Below, piece after piece: positions 1 to 10,997 of a stretch of 64,000 nt of DNA (positions within the stretch are counted from its first letter, which is position 1; each line of letters opens with the position of its first letter). The position numbers and the translations under genes were made by a program. This DNA is from Maylandia zebra (lineage: Eukaryota > Chordata > Actinopteri > Cichliformes > Cichlidae), in assembly GCF_041146795.1 (NCBI RefSeq), contig NC_135170.1, positions 29,995,533 through 30,059,532 on the forward strand, read 5' to 3'. Below the pieces are notes generated by a model that saw nothing but the letters and a program-made list of their open reading frames with translations, did no database searches and was not told where the DNA came from.

Positions 1-3000
1 GTCGACTGAATAAAACGCTGACAGTGATATTTTTTTTCTTTACAATCACTTTAAAAACACTAAGAGAGATCTAATTGATGATTAGCAGACTAAGAAAATT
101 AATTCCCTGTGGGAAAACAGTCTGTACTTTAATGGCTGTGGACTGACTGATCAATGACCACTACTGTAATTGTACAGGTTTGCTGGTCTGTGAATGAGTA
201 CAGTCGGAGTAAAGTGCAATATGTTAATTATGGAAAATGTTCCCAAAAAAATCAATGCAATCGCAATATGCATTTCTAAATATGGTGACCAGTAATAGAG
301 TCATGCATTTATACAAACAGAAACAAATGTATAAATATACGCATTAGTGTGCTTCACTTGATTAAAGTTCAACCAAACGCTAATAAATCTATTAGCTTTA
401 CATGCGATCATTAGAGGTTTTTCTTTTCTCTGTTTTACAGTACATTTATTATTCAAACTGCCCTGAAACGTAGCAAAAAACCATTAGACATTCAGTCCTT
501 CTTGTCAGGGTAGTACATAAAGTATAAAATAAACCTATGCAAAACATGATATATATGTAATTTAAGTACAGCGTTCAATATTTAAATGCACAACTTGCTC
601 CAAAAATACTCCAAGTTAGTGTGTGCCAAGTCACAGGCAGGAAACTGAGGGGGCCTTTGAACTTGTAAGTGTGTCTGCTTGTCTGTTGGTCTACATACTA
701 TATCTGGATATGAGTCTCTGTGGATCCTGCAGGAGAAGAGTTAGTGACTGAGGGGATCCCTGCGGTGACGCTCACTGTAACTGTCTGTTTGATTCAGTAC
801 GTAAGGGCTGTGATGTGGAGTTTTCAACCCCCGAGAAGTGATCGTGTTAACTTCTGACCTTGTACTTCAGCGTGGCTCCGATATATCAAAGAGAGACTGA
901 TATATCTGTGTTTGTTGACCTGTGATTACACAGCCATGACCTTTTCGCAGATGGCTGTGGAGCCATTGATCCTGACTGTGATTCACTTTCAAAGCTCATT
1001 AGTTGAAAATTGCTGTGTTTACACTGGAGGGGATTTCCTTGTGACTCTTACCATTTTTAACTTTTGAACTAGAGTCTGCTGTGCTTTTTGACGTTTTCTT
1101 GTGTGACATGATTTCCACCAATTTGCTGTTCATTCTTCATATCAAAATTTTTGACAGAAAGTCTGCCTGTTGTGTCTGCACGGTGCTATTCGGGAGGCTG
1201 ACTCACCTCGGTAACTTAATGCACAGAGTCAGCTTCTTACCCCTAACTGCCCCACTAGCTCCTGAAGACGTAAATTGGATGAGAAAGCAAAATGCCAGGT
1301 TATATGCAACTAAGGTAGCAGGAGGATTAAAAACAGGCAGCTATGTGCCTGGATCAGAGCATCTCTCCTGGTCAGGGTGAAGCTTTTCAATTCCTGGTGC
1401 AAAAATTACCTAAGGACTTAACACGGGTGAACAAGGGCCCATCAAAGGACATAGTGAAGTTCCTCTATTACTTGTGGATTTTCAATGATTGTTTTAACCT
1501 AAGCCTTAAGCTAAATGCATAAAAGGGTTGTCATGCATGTTTTACAAACCTACAGAACATTTTTTTAATCTTTTTTTGTATCTATAATTGAAAACTATGG
1601 TGGGTTAACTATATTATCAGTATGTTTGGATAAAAGGGTGCAGTATTGCTTTATCAGCTATAATGCTTAACCAGTAACACAATTTTTAACAGATGAATAA
1701 CATAGCGAAGTAGAAAAACAGCTGCAGAAACCAAAATTGTTTTATATATCAGTCTGTGCTCTGATATAGATGTACTCACCTCTGCTCTGGAATTTGGGTA
1801 TTTCACCACCTGAGTCAGTAGGAGTTAACTCTGTTTTAGAGCCAATTGAGGAAGTGCAGTTTTGGGCTTCATTCGCTAAATTTCTTTAACCACATGATTA
1901 GAATAGACCAAATAGAGCTTATATCAGATATCGGGGAAAAAAAGATTTGCAAATACAAGCCAGTAAATTAAATAATAAATAAAGCAAGCTTGCAGTTCAA
2001 GTGTCTGGGATCTGTAAAATTCAAAATAAATCAGCTCCATGACTAAACAAGTCAAAGTAGTGCTGGACCATAATGCATATTACTCCCAGGAGCTGTAAAG
2101 TGACCGCATATCAAAAATTACTGTGTGAATAACACCCCAAATCAGCAGTACCTGTTAGGTGAAGAGGTCACAGCAGAAAAGGTAAAAAATATAGCAAAAG
2201 GTCCGATGTGAAAATACCAGTACCATAAAATAAGAAGTAGAAAAGTAAAGAAAGTAGACAGAGAGAAAAGATAGAGTAAGATAGATAGAATAGCCTTATT
2301 TATTCAAACTTTCACCTCTGTGGTTGCTTTTTTGTCTGTGGAACTGGATATTATTAGCTAAAGGACAACTGTGCAGAAGAATTATGTAAAGAAATGCTGT
2401 GATGTAATGCAGGAACAGTCAGACAGAGCTCCACGATGAAAGGACACTGTTATGACTCTTTGTGCTTATGGCAACCTCTTGCTCCGCTCCGGCCATGTGC
2501 TGCTTACTCATATTTGTTGCTCACATACTCTTAGAGTTGGCGCTCTTTCAAGGACTTCAATGCTTACTCTAACTGCAAAAACACTCTCAGAAGGAGCTGT
2601 TGTGCACTCACGTGTTGGTAATACGCACACCGGAGCGTACTCACACAGAGGATTCCTGACATTTACCTCCTGTGTCTCAGGCATGCCCTTATATGGTCAG
2701 AATGATCAATACTTACGACATGTTTTATCACAAGCCTTCTTCCAAACATTCCTGCCCTCTTGACTCCTACTGGAGACACAAAGCAGAGGGCTGGGAGCTC
2801 ATGCGTCTCTGCTATAGCTACATTTTCTCTCTTAATGTAGCTCATTTGAACTAAGCTCTCAACCTGCTTGGTAAGGATATCGTCCCTGGAAGCCCTTTAA
2901 AGCCCAAACTAAGCTCGTATTCATGCCTGGATTTTCCTCTCAGTCAAGCTGACAATAAGCCATGCGCTACTGTGCCTTCATAAGGGGGAAAGTTCTGTGG

Positions 3001-3857
3001 AGGTGCCACACTCATCCCCCAAAGCCACCCTCAGGGACAGCAGTGTTTGGGTTCAGCTCCACTGCCTGAGATAATGTGGGTCTGCTGTCTGAAATCCCGC
3101 TCCAGTGGCTTGTGCCTGGCCACCTGCTGGTTCTGCTGGTGAGGATGGACAGCCTGGAGCCCAGACCTAACCTACATAGGCAACATGTCTCTATCCCTGA
3201 ACTGCACATGCACACATGCAGCAGAGTAGAGTTCAATTCCATTTACCTCCCAACCAGAACAAACCAGTGAAGTTAATACAATCCTGAAAACTGCACCTCA
3301 TACAGAAGAAGGCTCACTAAGAGGATTTATTTCTTCTGAAAGAGATAGGCTGTTAAATAACGTGTGTGTGTATTTGGTGATAGCAAATTCCCTATTTGGA
3401 TTATTTCAGCTCCTTCTCAGTGCTGTTTGATGGTATTTTTTTTAATACTGAGATCCTCTTTCCACCCTGTTTGGTCTGCTAATTCTCTAAAAAGCCCAAA
3501 GTTGACAGCAACCTCACTGTGGCACTGAGCTAAAATCAGTGGGCTTGCATTTGAAATGTATAGAGCAACAGATCAAATTAAGAACTTAGTGACTCCGTGA
3601 GATCAGAGGGGAACATTCATTTTAATTAAGGCAATTATTATGTCACACCCTTAACCATCTTGCTGCTAAACTTGCAGGGCTAATGCTATTTCTGCATGAA
3701 TTAAAGTCTTATTAATATTTGGACAAAAGTGACTAAATGCTTTGATCGTGTTTTGAAATGTTGGTGATACTCGTGTGGAGGCATTTACTGTCAGCTCACT
3801 GTACCTTCCTTGTTTCACTCTTGTCTTGACACTTTTTCTCTTTCTTTACTTTCTCCA
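1..3857. other. Gene-poor DNA upstream of gjc1
   Basis: No convincing coding exon was found on either strand. The open frames here (for example 1081-1380 and 2452-2763) have no recognisable domain and ordinary intergenic composition. The stretch probably holds the gjc1 promoter and a non-coding first exon, because a clear splice acceptor lies at 3857-3858 just before the gjc1 start. I could not locate that upstream exon. Confidence 0.5.
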
Positions 3858-3858
3858 G

Positions 3859-3912
3859 AGTCTGTGAACAGGTGAGAGAGGGACACTGTCTGCCCCACTG
3901 TCCAGCGACACC
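3859..3912 (+). other. gjc1: gjc1 5' UTR, start of coding exon
   Basis: A long pyrimidine run ending in TTTCTCCAG at 3851-3858 is a strong splice acceptor. It lies 54 bases before the ATG. Known vertebrate Cx45 genes have a non-coding 5' exon spliced to one exon carrying the whole reading frame, and this site fits that plan. The upstream donor was not found. Confidence 0.6.
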
Positions 3913-5370
3913 ATGAGCTGGAGCTTCCTCACGCGGCTGCTGGAGGAGATCCACAACCACTCCACCTTCGTGGGGAAGCTGTGGCTCACCGTGCTCATCG
4001 TCTTCCGCATTGTTCTTACTGCCGTTGGGGGAGAGTCCATCTACTACGACGAACAGAGCAAGTTTGTTTGCAACTCAGGCCAGCCAGGCTGTGAGAATGT
4101 CTGCTATGATGCCTTCGCCCCTCTGTCTCACGTCCGCTTTTGGGTCTTCCAGATTATCTTGGTGGCAATGCCTTCTCTCATGTACATGGGCTATGCTGTC
4201 AACAGAATTGCACGATTAGATGAAGCCAAAGGAGGAGCTGGATCTGTTGCTGTTAGGACAGGAGGAGGGGGCTACACGCACAGAAAACCTAGGAAAATGT
4301 GCTTTGGAGCAAGACAGCACCGAGGCATTGAGGAGACAGAGGAAGACCAGGAGGATGATCCAATGATCTATGAGGTGCCGGAGATCGAGCCCCCAAAAAG
4401 GCCACGGGACCCACTGCAGCCCACACCCAGACCCAAAATCCGACATGATGGGCGTAAGCGAATCCGAGATGAAGGGCTAATGCGGGTCTATGTTTTGCAG
4501 CTGGTGACTCGTACGGTGTTGGAGGCTGGTTTCCTTACAGGCCAGTATTTGCTGTATGGTTTCCGTGTGATGCCCATATTTGTGTGCTCAGGGAAACCTT
4601 GTCCACACAGTGTTGATTGCTTTGTGTCGAGGCCTACAGAGAAGACCATTTTCCTGCGCATCATGTATGGTGTCACTGTCCTTTGCCTCACACTCAATGT
4701 TTGGGAAATGCTCCATTTGGGCATTGGTTCCATTTGTGACATTCTTCGCCGTCGCCGCTGCCCACCTCAGGAGGATGAGTACCAGCTGGGCCTGTTGGGT
4801 ACCAGTGGGGGTGTGGAGGGCTCAGTAGGGGCAGCAGGTCCTGAGGCAGGTTCTGAGGGAGGCGTAGGAGGAGATGGTGCTGCCGATTATGTTGGCTACC
4901 CCTTCTCGTGGAACACCCCGTCAGCTCCACCTGGTTACAACATTGTTGTGAAGCCAGAACAGATGCCCTACACAGATCTTAGCAACGCTAAGATGGCATG
5001 CAAACAGAACAGGGCTAACATTGCCCAGGAGGAGCAGCAGCAGTTTGGCAGCAATGAGGACAATTTCCCCACTGGAGGAGAGGCCCGTGTAGCCCTGAAC
5101 AAAGACATGATCCAGCAGGCTCATGAGCAACTGGAGGCAGCTATCCAGGCCTACAGTCAGCAGCACCGGGCAGAGGAGCAGCTTGGGGACAACCAGGATG
5201 ACAAGCCCCAAAGTAACATTATCCAGGCCCAACCTCAGCCACAACCCCAGCCTCAGAAAGAGCGCAAGCATAGATTTAAGCATGGGAAAGGCGGGAGCAG
5301 TGGAGGTGGAAGCAGCAGCAACAGTAGCAGCAGCAAATCAGGAGAGGGCAAGCCCTCTGTATGGATTTAA
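3913..5370 (+). CDS. gjc1: Connexin 45 (gap junction gamma-1)
   Basis: This is an intact 485-residue connexin in one exon. Connexins form hexameric hemichannels that dock between cells; Cx45 acts in heart conduction tissue, vessels and neurons. The N-terminus [19 protein letters not shown] is the Cx45 signature. Four membrane segments lie near residues 22-40, 75-95, 190-212 and 243-268. Extracellular loop 1 has the C-x6-C-x3-C pattern (C53, C60, C64) and loop 2 has C-x4-C-x5-C (C225, C230, C236). The protein ends in SVWI, the Cx45 PDZ-binding end. It is longer than mammalian Cx45 (about 396 residues). The extra length lies in the cytoplasmic loop (Gly-rich stretch then an acidic run, residues 106-150) and in a tail with Gly, Gln-Pro and Ser-rich runs. 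The start is the family-conserved Met. No neighbour works with it in an obvious way. Confidence 0.97.
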   Translation: MSWSFLTRLLEEIHNHSTFVGKLWLTVLIVFRIVLTAVGGESIYYDEQSKFVCNSGQPGCENVCYDAFAPLSHVRFWVFQIILVAMPSLMYMGYAVNRIARLDEAKGGAGSVAVRTGGGGYTHRKPRKMCFGARQHRGIEETEEDQEDDPMIYEVPEIEPPKRPRDPLQPTPRPKIRHDGRKRIRDEGLMRVYVLQLVTRTVLEAGFLTGQYLLYGFRVMPIFVCSGKPCPHSVDCFVSRPTEKTIFLRIMYGVTVLCLTLNVWEMLHLGIGSICDILRRRRCPPQEDEYQLGLLGTSGGVEGSVGAAGPEAGSEGGVGGDGAADYVGYPFSWNTPSAPPGYNIVVKPEQMPYTDLSNAKMACKQNRANIAQEEQQQFGSNEDNFPTGGEARVALNKDMIQQAHEQLEAAIQAYSQQHRAEEQLGDNQDDKPQSNIIQAQPQPQPQPQKERKHRFKHGKGGSSGGGSSSNSSSSKSGEGKPSVWI

Positions 5371-5790
5371 CCCCAGAAACAGTGACCCGTATTGAAAACA
5401 TGTAAATATTGGAGACTGGATGATGAGCTGTTGCAATGTTACTTGGATATTTAAACACCATTATGCCTTACAGAATCCTGCAAGCTGGAGAAGATGCGTG
5501 TTTGCGTATAATGGTGTGTAAAGAAAAAAGAGAGAGAAAAAAACATGTGATATTGCAGCTGACAAATTGTTTTGTCTGGGTAATCACTGTTTAACTTGAA
5601 ACATCACACCAACACAAACTATGTTAGGCTACAGTCTGTCGTTTACATGTGTCGTTCTTCTCAAGTCCCAAAGCAGATTATTGACCTCTGTTTTCTTCCC
5701 GTTCACCCTTTCAGGAGAATCCCAGGATCATAATGTGTTCTCTTGCAAAATTAGACTGATTCCAAATTTCGATGATCACAATGTAAATGC

Positions 5791-5796
5791 AATAAA
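5791..5796 (+). promoter_or_regulatory. gjc1: Possible gjc1 polyadenylation signal
   Basis: An AATAAA lies about 420 bases after the gjc1 stop codon. Further AATAAA or ATTAAA hexamers follow near 6062 and 6710, so longer 3' UTR forms are possible. The sequence alone cannot show which is used. Confidence 0.4.
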
Positions 5797-5799
5797 ATG

Positions 5800-8507
5800 A
5801 TGCATGATTCCATGGTGCCGCCCAAAGGATTGGCTTTATAGTGCAGTGAGAAGATCAGCTTCCTGAAGGTTGTGTCCTGTCACTCATGTTCCATGTCTGC
5901 TTCATTAATAATGTTATATTGCTGTGACTTTGCATTTGACCGTGTGTTTGTAAATGTTTGTTGTGTATTTTTTGATAACAGTAGTACACCAGCTGCTACA
6001 GAAACCTATGAGTACAGCTGGTGGATTTTTATCCAGTCTACATCTGAAATTATCTGTGAAAAAATAAATAATAAGGTGCAGAAGCAATCCAGATTTTATA
6101 GTTTATTCTTAAATATCTCATTTTCTCCTTATGGCTTTTCATGGCTCAGTACCATCGTTCCTCTATCTGCCTTGTGTTTGGCTGCCCCCTGGTGGTGTCT
6201 TCAATGGGGCTTGATACTGAGGAGAAGATACCAGTTGCCAATGCTACCTGCATCCAGCAACACCTTAACCAGCTGTAATGTTCCTTTTCTATTGACAATA
6301 CTTGTATCACTTATGTCTTCCCAGTGCTACAAGTCCAGTGTTAGATGCACAAGGCTGCAATATTACAACATTGTAATGGAAAAGGTTTAAAGCCATTACT
6401 ATAACACAGTGAGACCAAACACTGTCTGTGTGATGCAAGTTGTCAGTGCCAAGATTTTATGCTAGGCTGCCACGAAGCCTGGTTGTTTGTAGCTTTGGAA
6501 TACTGTGGCCATGCTACTCCACTTGTGGAAATATGCCTATGTGAGACCAACCCTTTTGTAAAAGTCATTTTTCTTTTTTTTTCCTTCTTTTTTTGTACAA
6601 CAGTATGTCTTGCATTTTTTCATATGGGATTTAAAATGATAAAACTTCAAAATGGAGTCAAATTTTATGTTCCAGACAGTGTTTTATATGAAAACACTCT
6701 GTTTTTCAATTAAAGTTTTGTTTTGTTTTGTAAAATAAATAAACAAAAAACAAGATCTTTTGAAAATGAATTAGCTGTATGAATATTTATGTTTATTGTG
6801 ATTTAAATTGCCTTCTAATTGTAAAGAAAATGTTAAATAGGACATAGTATATTTTTATAATATGTTAACTACAGTGACTTAAAGAAGTAAAGAAAAAACA
6901 GTCTTTTCCTTGTATGTTGCCGTATCAGTATTTAATGTATGTAAAAAAAAAAACCTCTGGGCTGTATTTTAATAAACAGTGTCACTCCTTTTTCAACACT
7001 GGTCTGAGATCTGCTGAACACCGTTGTGGGTCATTGAATCCAAGTGCCAAGTAATTCAAATAATTCGAGCTGCACAGTAGCTTCCCAAACAAGCTGTATG
7101 AAGGCAGGAGGAAAAACAATTAAAAAAGAAAGTAAATAAAGCTGATTTAATACATTTCATGTTAAAAGTCTACAATTCTCTCAGTAAACATTAAATGAGT
7201 TAAACAAAGCATCACTCGTGAAGCAGTGGCTGAACACATAGCTTTCTAAATATGGAATACAGTGCAGCAGAGTGCTTGAAAAACCTTTTTGGATTGTTCA
7301 CCACTGGGCTCCACATGTCTATTCATCAAGCCCAGCCATCATTAGACAGACATAAGTCACCCGAAGCAATCCAACCAGCCTTACCCAAAGCAGTGATTGG
7401 CTTGTCTGAAGCGACCCTAATCCCAAAGAGCCATAGGTGATTTACTGAGAATTTGCCGGTCCCTGTCAGTCTTTTCCCTACAAGGCATATCAACCCTCAT
7501 TACATTCTTCTCCAGTAAGCAAAGTTTCTCCACTGCTGCTGTTTTTTTGAGAGAAGGCAATAAGATCCAGCAGGGACCACAAGAGGGCGACATCCTGTTA
7601 AATAAATGACATCTTCAGGAGTGAATGAGAGCGAGTAAAGGCCATTCTGTTAGAGTGCCACGAGGGTACTCAGCGACCCCATCTGCTTAGATCTTGATGA
7701 CTGCCAGCTTGTGTTTATATATTCAAAACATCTCCAAGTTGTATTGTTGAGAAACTGAGAAATTTGGCCAGCTATCCAGGTCAAAAGAACTACCCTGTGG
7801 CACATTTGTGTGTTTGGCATGACCTGTTTTCTGTGCTGAGTGACTGGAGAAAAAAAATAGAATACTAAAACAGAAAGTGTTCACAAATGGAGTTTATGCC
7901 CCTATGTATTCTGTCCTTGTTATCTACAGTAACATCCACTATTAACCAAACATCTCCAAAATCTTATAACAAGGGCTTTTTTTCTTAGAAAAATACAAGA
8001 AAAAAAAAGTTAAGATAAACTAAGATGCCCTGTCTGATACACAATAGTGTGAATATGTGTTTTAGCTTTGTGGCAGTGGATTTACAAGACAATAGAAAAA
8101 ATTCTCAATACAAAAGTGTTTAATCCTCCAGCTCTCGCTGCATGTCTGTGTAGAATTCTTACATAAAAGATTATGTTTGTACAAGTACTTCAGAAGCTAC
8201 TTATCACAATTTTTGCACAACTATTTATAAGCATAGTGAGGTCAATAATTGTATCTGACTTTTTAACCCCTGAGCTACCAAGCCACTTAAATAACTACAT
8301 TATATTCCTCATACTGTTTCTATATCTGTGATAGATATTCTATTATATGTTAAATTAAATAATTATGGTCTTCCATTATTTTTTATATCACTGAAGATTG
8401 ATAAAAATCAATCTTGATAGTCATGATAAAAATCTCTGACTTTTATCATGACTTTGGTCACTTTTAGTCATTATTCTGCTGCAGTAAATCTTGCTACTTT
8501 ACTTTCT

Positions 8508-8575
<68 letters not shown>

Positions 8576-9447
8576 ATCCAAATACATATAGATTGCTTTA
8601 AAAAACCTCCTATTATATCTTGTCACATCACTGTGCCAATTCATGTTAATGAAAAATAGTAGCAGTATGAAGCATTTTAACAATTAAAATGATTAACGAT
8701 ATATATCAGTATAAATCTGGGATCATAAATAATCCCACTTGGTCACTTGAGGGTTAAAAATTTTCAGCAAACTAAATTAACTTGAATGACAGTGGCTGGA
8801 TTGGCAGTACTGGCAAAATGATGAGGTGCGGGTATTTATGCTCAAACATTTTATGACATAATGTAGTGAGAGAAAGATTTTGCAGTTAAAGACAATAGAA
8901 ATTCCAGGAAACATAAACACACCTTGTGATTTTCAAGAAACTTTAAGGCTGAAAGACTCTCGTCACAGTTGGAAGATTTTGGTCTCAGTTGAATTATCAA
9001 AGAAGAAGAAAGAGGTATGTGGGAACTTTTCTGGAAAACCATAACTGGTCTTGTCAGCATCTGGGGGAGGAGCAATGTTCACACATTTAAAAAAATATTT
9101 TTTTTTAAATGGCTGTTTCGGATTAAATGTTTTGTGATTGTTCACAAAAACAGCTGTGTTGTTCCCTTAGATGTTTCCTCTAGTTAATTGTGTAGGTTGT
9201 GACAAATGAAAGAAAATGTGCTGAAAAACTCAGATTCTCATTTGAGTGTTTTTCTATGCCTTTTTGTAAAATATATATTTCTTTGAGTGCCATTGTTGTG
9301 TCCCTTTTTTCATATTCTTCAGCGAATGCATTTGATTTGCATGTGAAAGGGCCTATTTTACTATAAAAAAAATAAATCAAAAGATACATTACATAAAGTC
9401 TCTGCATCTTTTGTTTTGGGTTCACAGCCAGTAAAATGGTTTCCCTG
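5800..9447. other. AT-rich intergenic DNA downstream of gjc1
   Basis: I see no coding exon. The 172-codon open frame at 5872-6390 lacks any recognisable domain and probably falls in the gjc1 3' UTR or flank. The only distinct structure is the TA microsatellite at 8512-8571. Confidence 0.5.
8512..8571. repeat. (TA)n microsatellite
   Basis: An uninterrupted run of about 30 TA units. It is likely length-polymorphic. Confidence 0.98.
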
Positions 9448-9668
9448 GGCCTGTTCTTCGTACGTCGCTTACTACATCCAAGATCAAATGACACATCCAA
9501 GATCAAATCATCGCGCTAACTCTGAGCTCGCTATTCCGGTTCCCCGAACACACCTGTTGTTGACGATTAGTATAGCTGGATGAAGTAATGTGAGATCACT
9601 GGGTGGCCCAACAGGGGCTACGCATCGATAGAAACATTGATCGGCAACCCTTTGATTGGTCGGCGAAA

Positions 9669-9837
9669 ATGTCGAAGGAGCGCGCTCGGTATTCTTCGGC
9701 AGCAGAGCAAGAACTCTTGAGTGAGGGATTTTAGGAGTTTCAGAGTCTAATTAAAACGCAAGGGAACACTGCAAAGGCTGCAAAAGCAAGGAGAGAGGGC
9801 TGGCAGAAAGTTGCTGACAAATTAAACTCGTAAGTAA
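9669..9837 (+). pseudogene. Harbinger Myb/SANT-like protein, broken exon
   Basis: The frame opens MSKERARYSSAAEQELLSEG and is stopped by a TAG after 21 codons. It then continues in the same frame with a SANT-like stretch rich in Lys and Arg (KAAKARREGWQKVADKLNS). A GTAAGT donor follows at the end, so it reads as a decayed first exon of the Myb-like protein that partners Harbinger transposases. The premature stop makes it non-functional here. Confidence 0.7.
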
Positions 9838-9852
9838 TTTAATAATAACAAT

Positions 9853-10035
9853 AATAATGGAGTGGATCTATATAGCGCTCTTCAAGGCACCCAAAGCGTT
9901 TTACAATGCCACTATTCAGTCACTCTCACATTCACACACTGGTAGCTGTCACAGCTGCCCTGGGGCAGACTGACAGAAGCCAGGCTGCCATATCGCGCCA
10001 TCGGCCCCTCTGGCCAACACCAGTAGGTGGTAGGG
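9853..10035 (-). repeat. SINE-like interspersed repeat
   Basis: This contains the widespread fish repeat module reading ATATAGCGCTCTTCAAGGCACC on the plus strand, followed by a segment about gccaggctgccatatcgcgcc. The same AAGCGCT/ATATA-type tail occurs, in reverse, at the end of the SINE at 22457-22795. It sits inside the Harbinger element, so it inserted later. An AT-rich (TTATA)n-like run follows to about 10110. Confidence 0.6.
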
Positions 10036-10263
10036 TAGATTTATCATATCACACTATATTATCCAATATTATATTACATTATATTATATTACATTATGTT
10101 ATATTATATCCCCTTTCACATTAGAGCCACAACAGGACCCACTAGAACATGGGAACAAGTAAAAGTGAAATATAAGAATATTCTACAGAATGGTAATATT
10201 GATCACTTATATTGCTTTTCGTCTCTTGGACAGAGACCCTGAAATAATCTGTTTGTTTGTTTA

Positions 10264-10540
10264 TAACAGCAACCAAGAAAAGGGGCAGCGCAAAAAAAGA
10301 CAGGTGGTGGTCCTGCACCCCCTCGTCAACAAGTTGGTTAAGTAAATAATACCCTCACGGGAAAATCGATATCTCTCTATGAGCACACTGTCGCGCTGAG
10401 CTAAAGGATCCTGTCTGTCCCGCAATATACGCTGGATTCTGAGGACTCTCCTTATCAATCTTGCACCTTCCGCAATGGGTTTCTCGCGTATACGGACAGG
10501 ACATGGCTGCGACAGGCTTCCCAAATCCACCTTCGCTTTT
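10264..10540 (-). pseudogene. HARBI1-like transposase, N-terminal fragment
   Basis: On the minus strand the frame contains RIQRILRDRQDPLAQRDSVL followed by ERYRFSREGIIYLTNLL. This is the typical N-terminal region of PIF/Harbinger nucleases related to HARBI1. The catalytic DDE domain is absent and the frame runs out soon after, so this is a truncated relic. Confidence 0.8.
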
Positions 10541-10997
10541 ATAGCCGTGGTCTCCCATCTTGATTACACGAAGTAAATTGCAATTACTACTCTGAAATCT
10601 GAATTACATCTGTAATAATCACATACATGTAATAGAATGTTAATAGTACATTTCCCTTTTTTAGGAAATGACCTGTATGTATCTGTGTGACATCAATAAA
10701 AGGATCAAGTGCTGCATTATCTTTAGTTACATTGATGTTATTTATTTATGGTACAACAGTGGTAAAATATCGCTGTTGCTTTCGTATACATGAAGCGGAA
10801 ATACCTGAGTGGCCGCGATCTAATCCTGTTTACATAAAGTAAACCTGCTCCCGAGCAGGTTTACGCTTACGGCTCTGTTGCTATGACAGCAAGTCCCGGA
10901 TGGGCTTCGAAGAACCGAACGATCCAGGATCACGCGAAATCGTCAACAGTCAAATCCGGCTAACTTACTTAGCGAGGTACGAAGAACGGGCCCCCTG

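Larger units (their letters stand above)
9448..10994. mobile_element. Internally deleted PIF/Harbinger DNA transposon
   Basis: The ends are imperfect inverted repeats. The left end starts GGCCTGTTCTTCGTACGTCG and the right end, read on the minus strand, starts GGGGCCCGTTCTTCGTACCT. Both are flanked by CTG (9445-9447 and 10995-10997), which fits the 3-bp target duplication of Harbinger elements. Inside are remnants of both Harbinger genes facing each other: a Myb/SANT-like reading frame from 9669 (+) with a premature stop, and the N-terminal part of a HARBI1-like nuclease (minus strand, 10264-10540). A SINE-like repeat lies between them. At about 1.55 kb it is much shorter than autonomous members of several kilobases, and most of the nuclease, including the DDE region, is missing. 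Confidence 0.8.

Noticed and set aside
1081..1380. 99-codon open frame
   Set aside because: No recognisable domain and no splice or UTR context.
5872..6390. 172-codon open frame after gjc1
   Set aside because: No motif, composition like non-coding flank, and it overlaps the likely 3' UTR.
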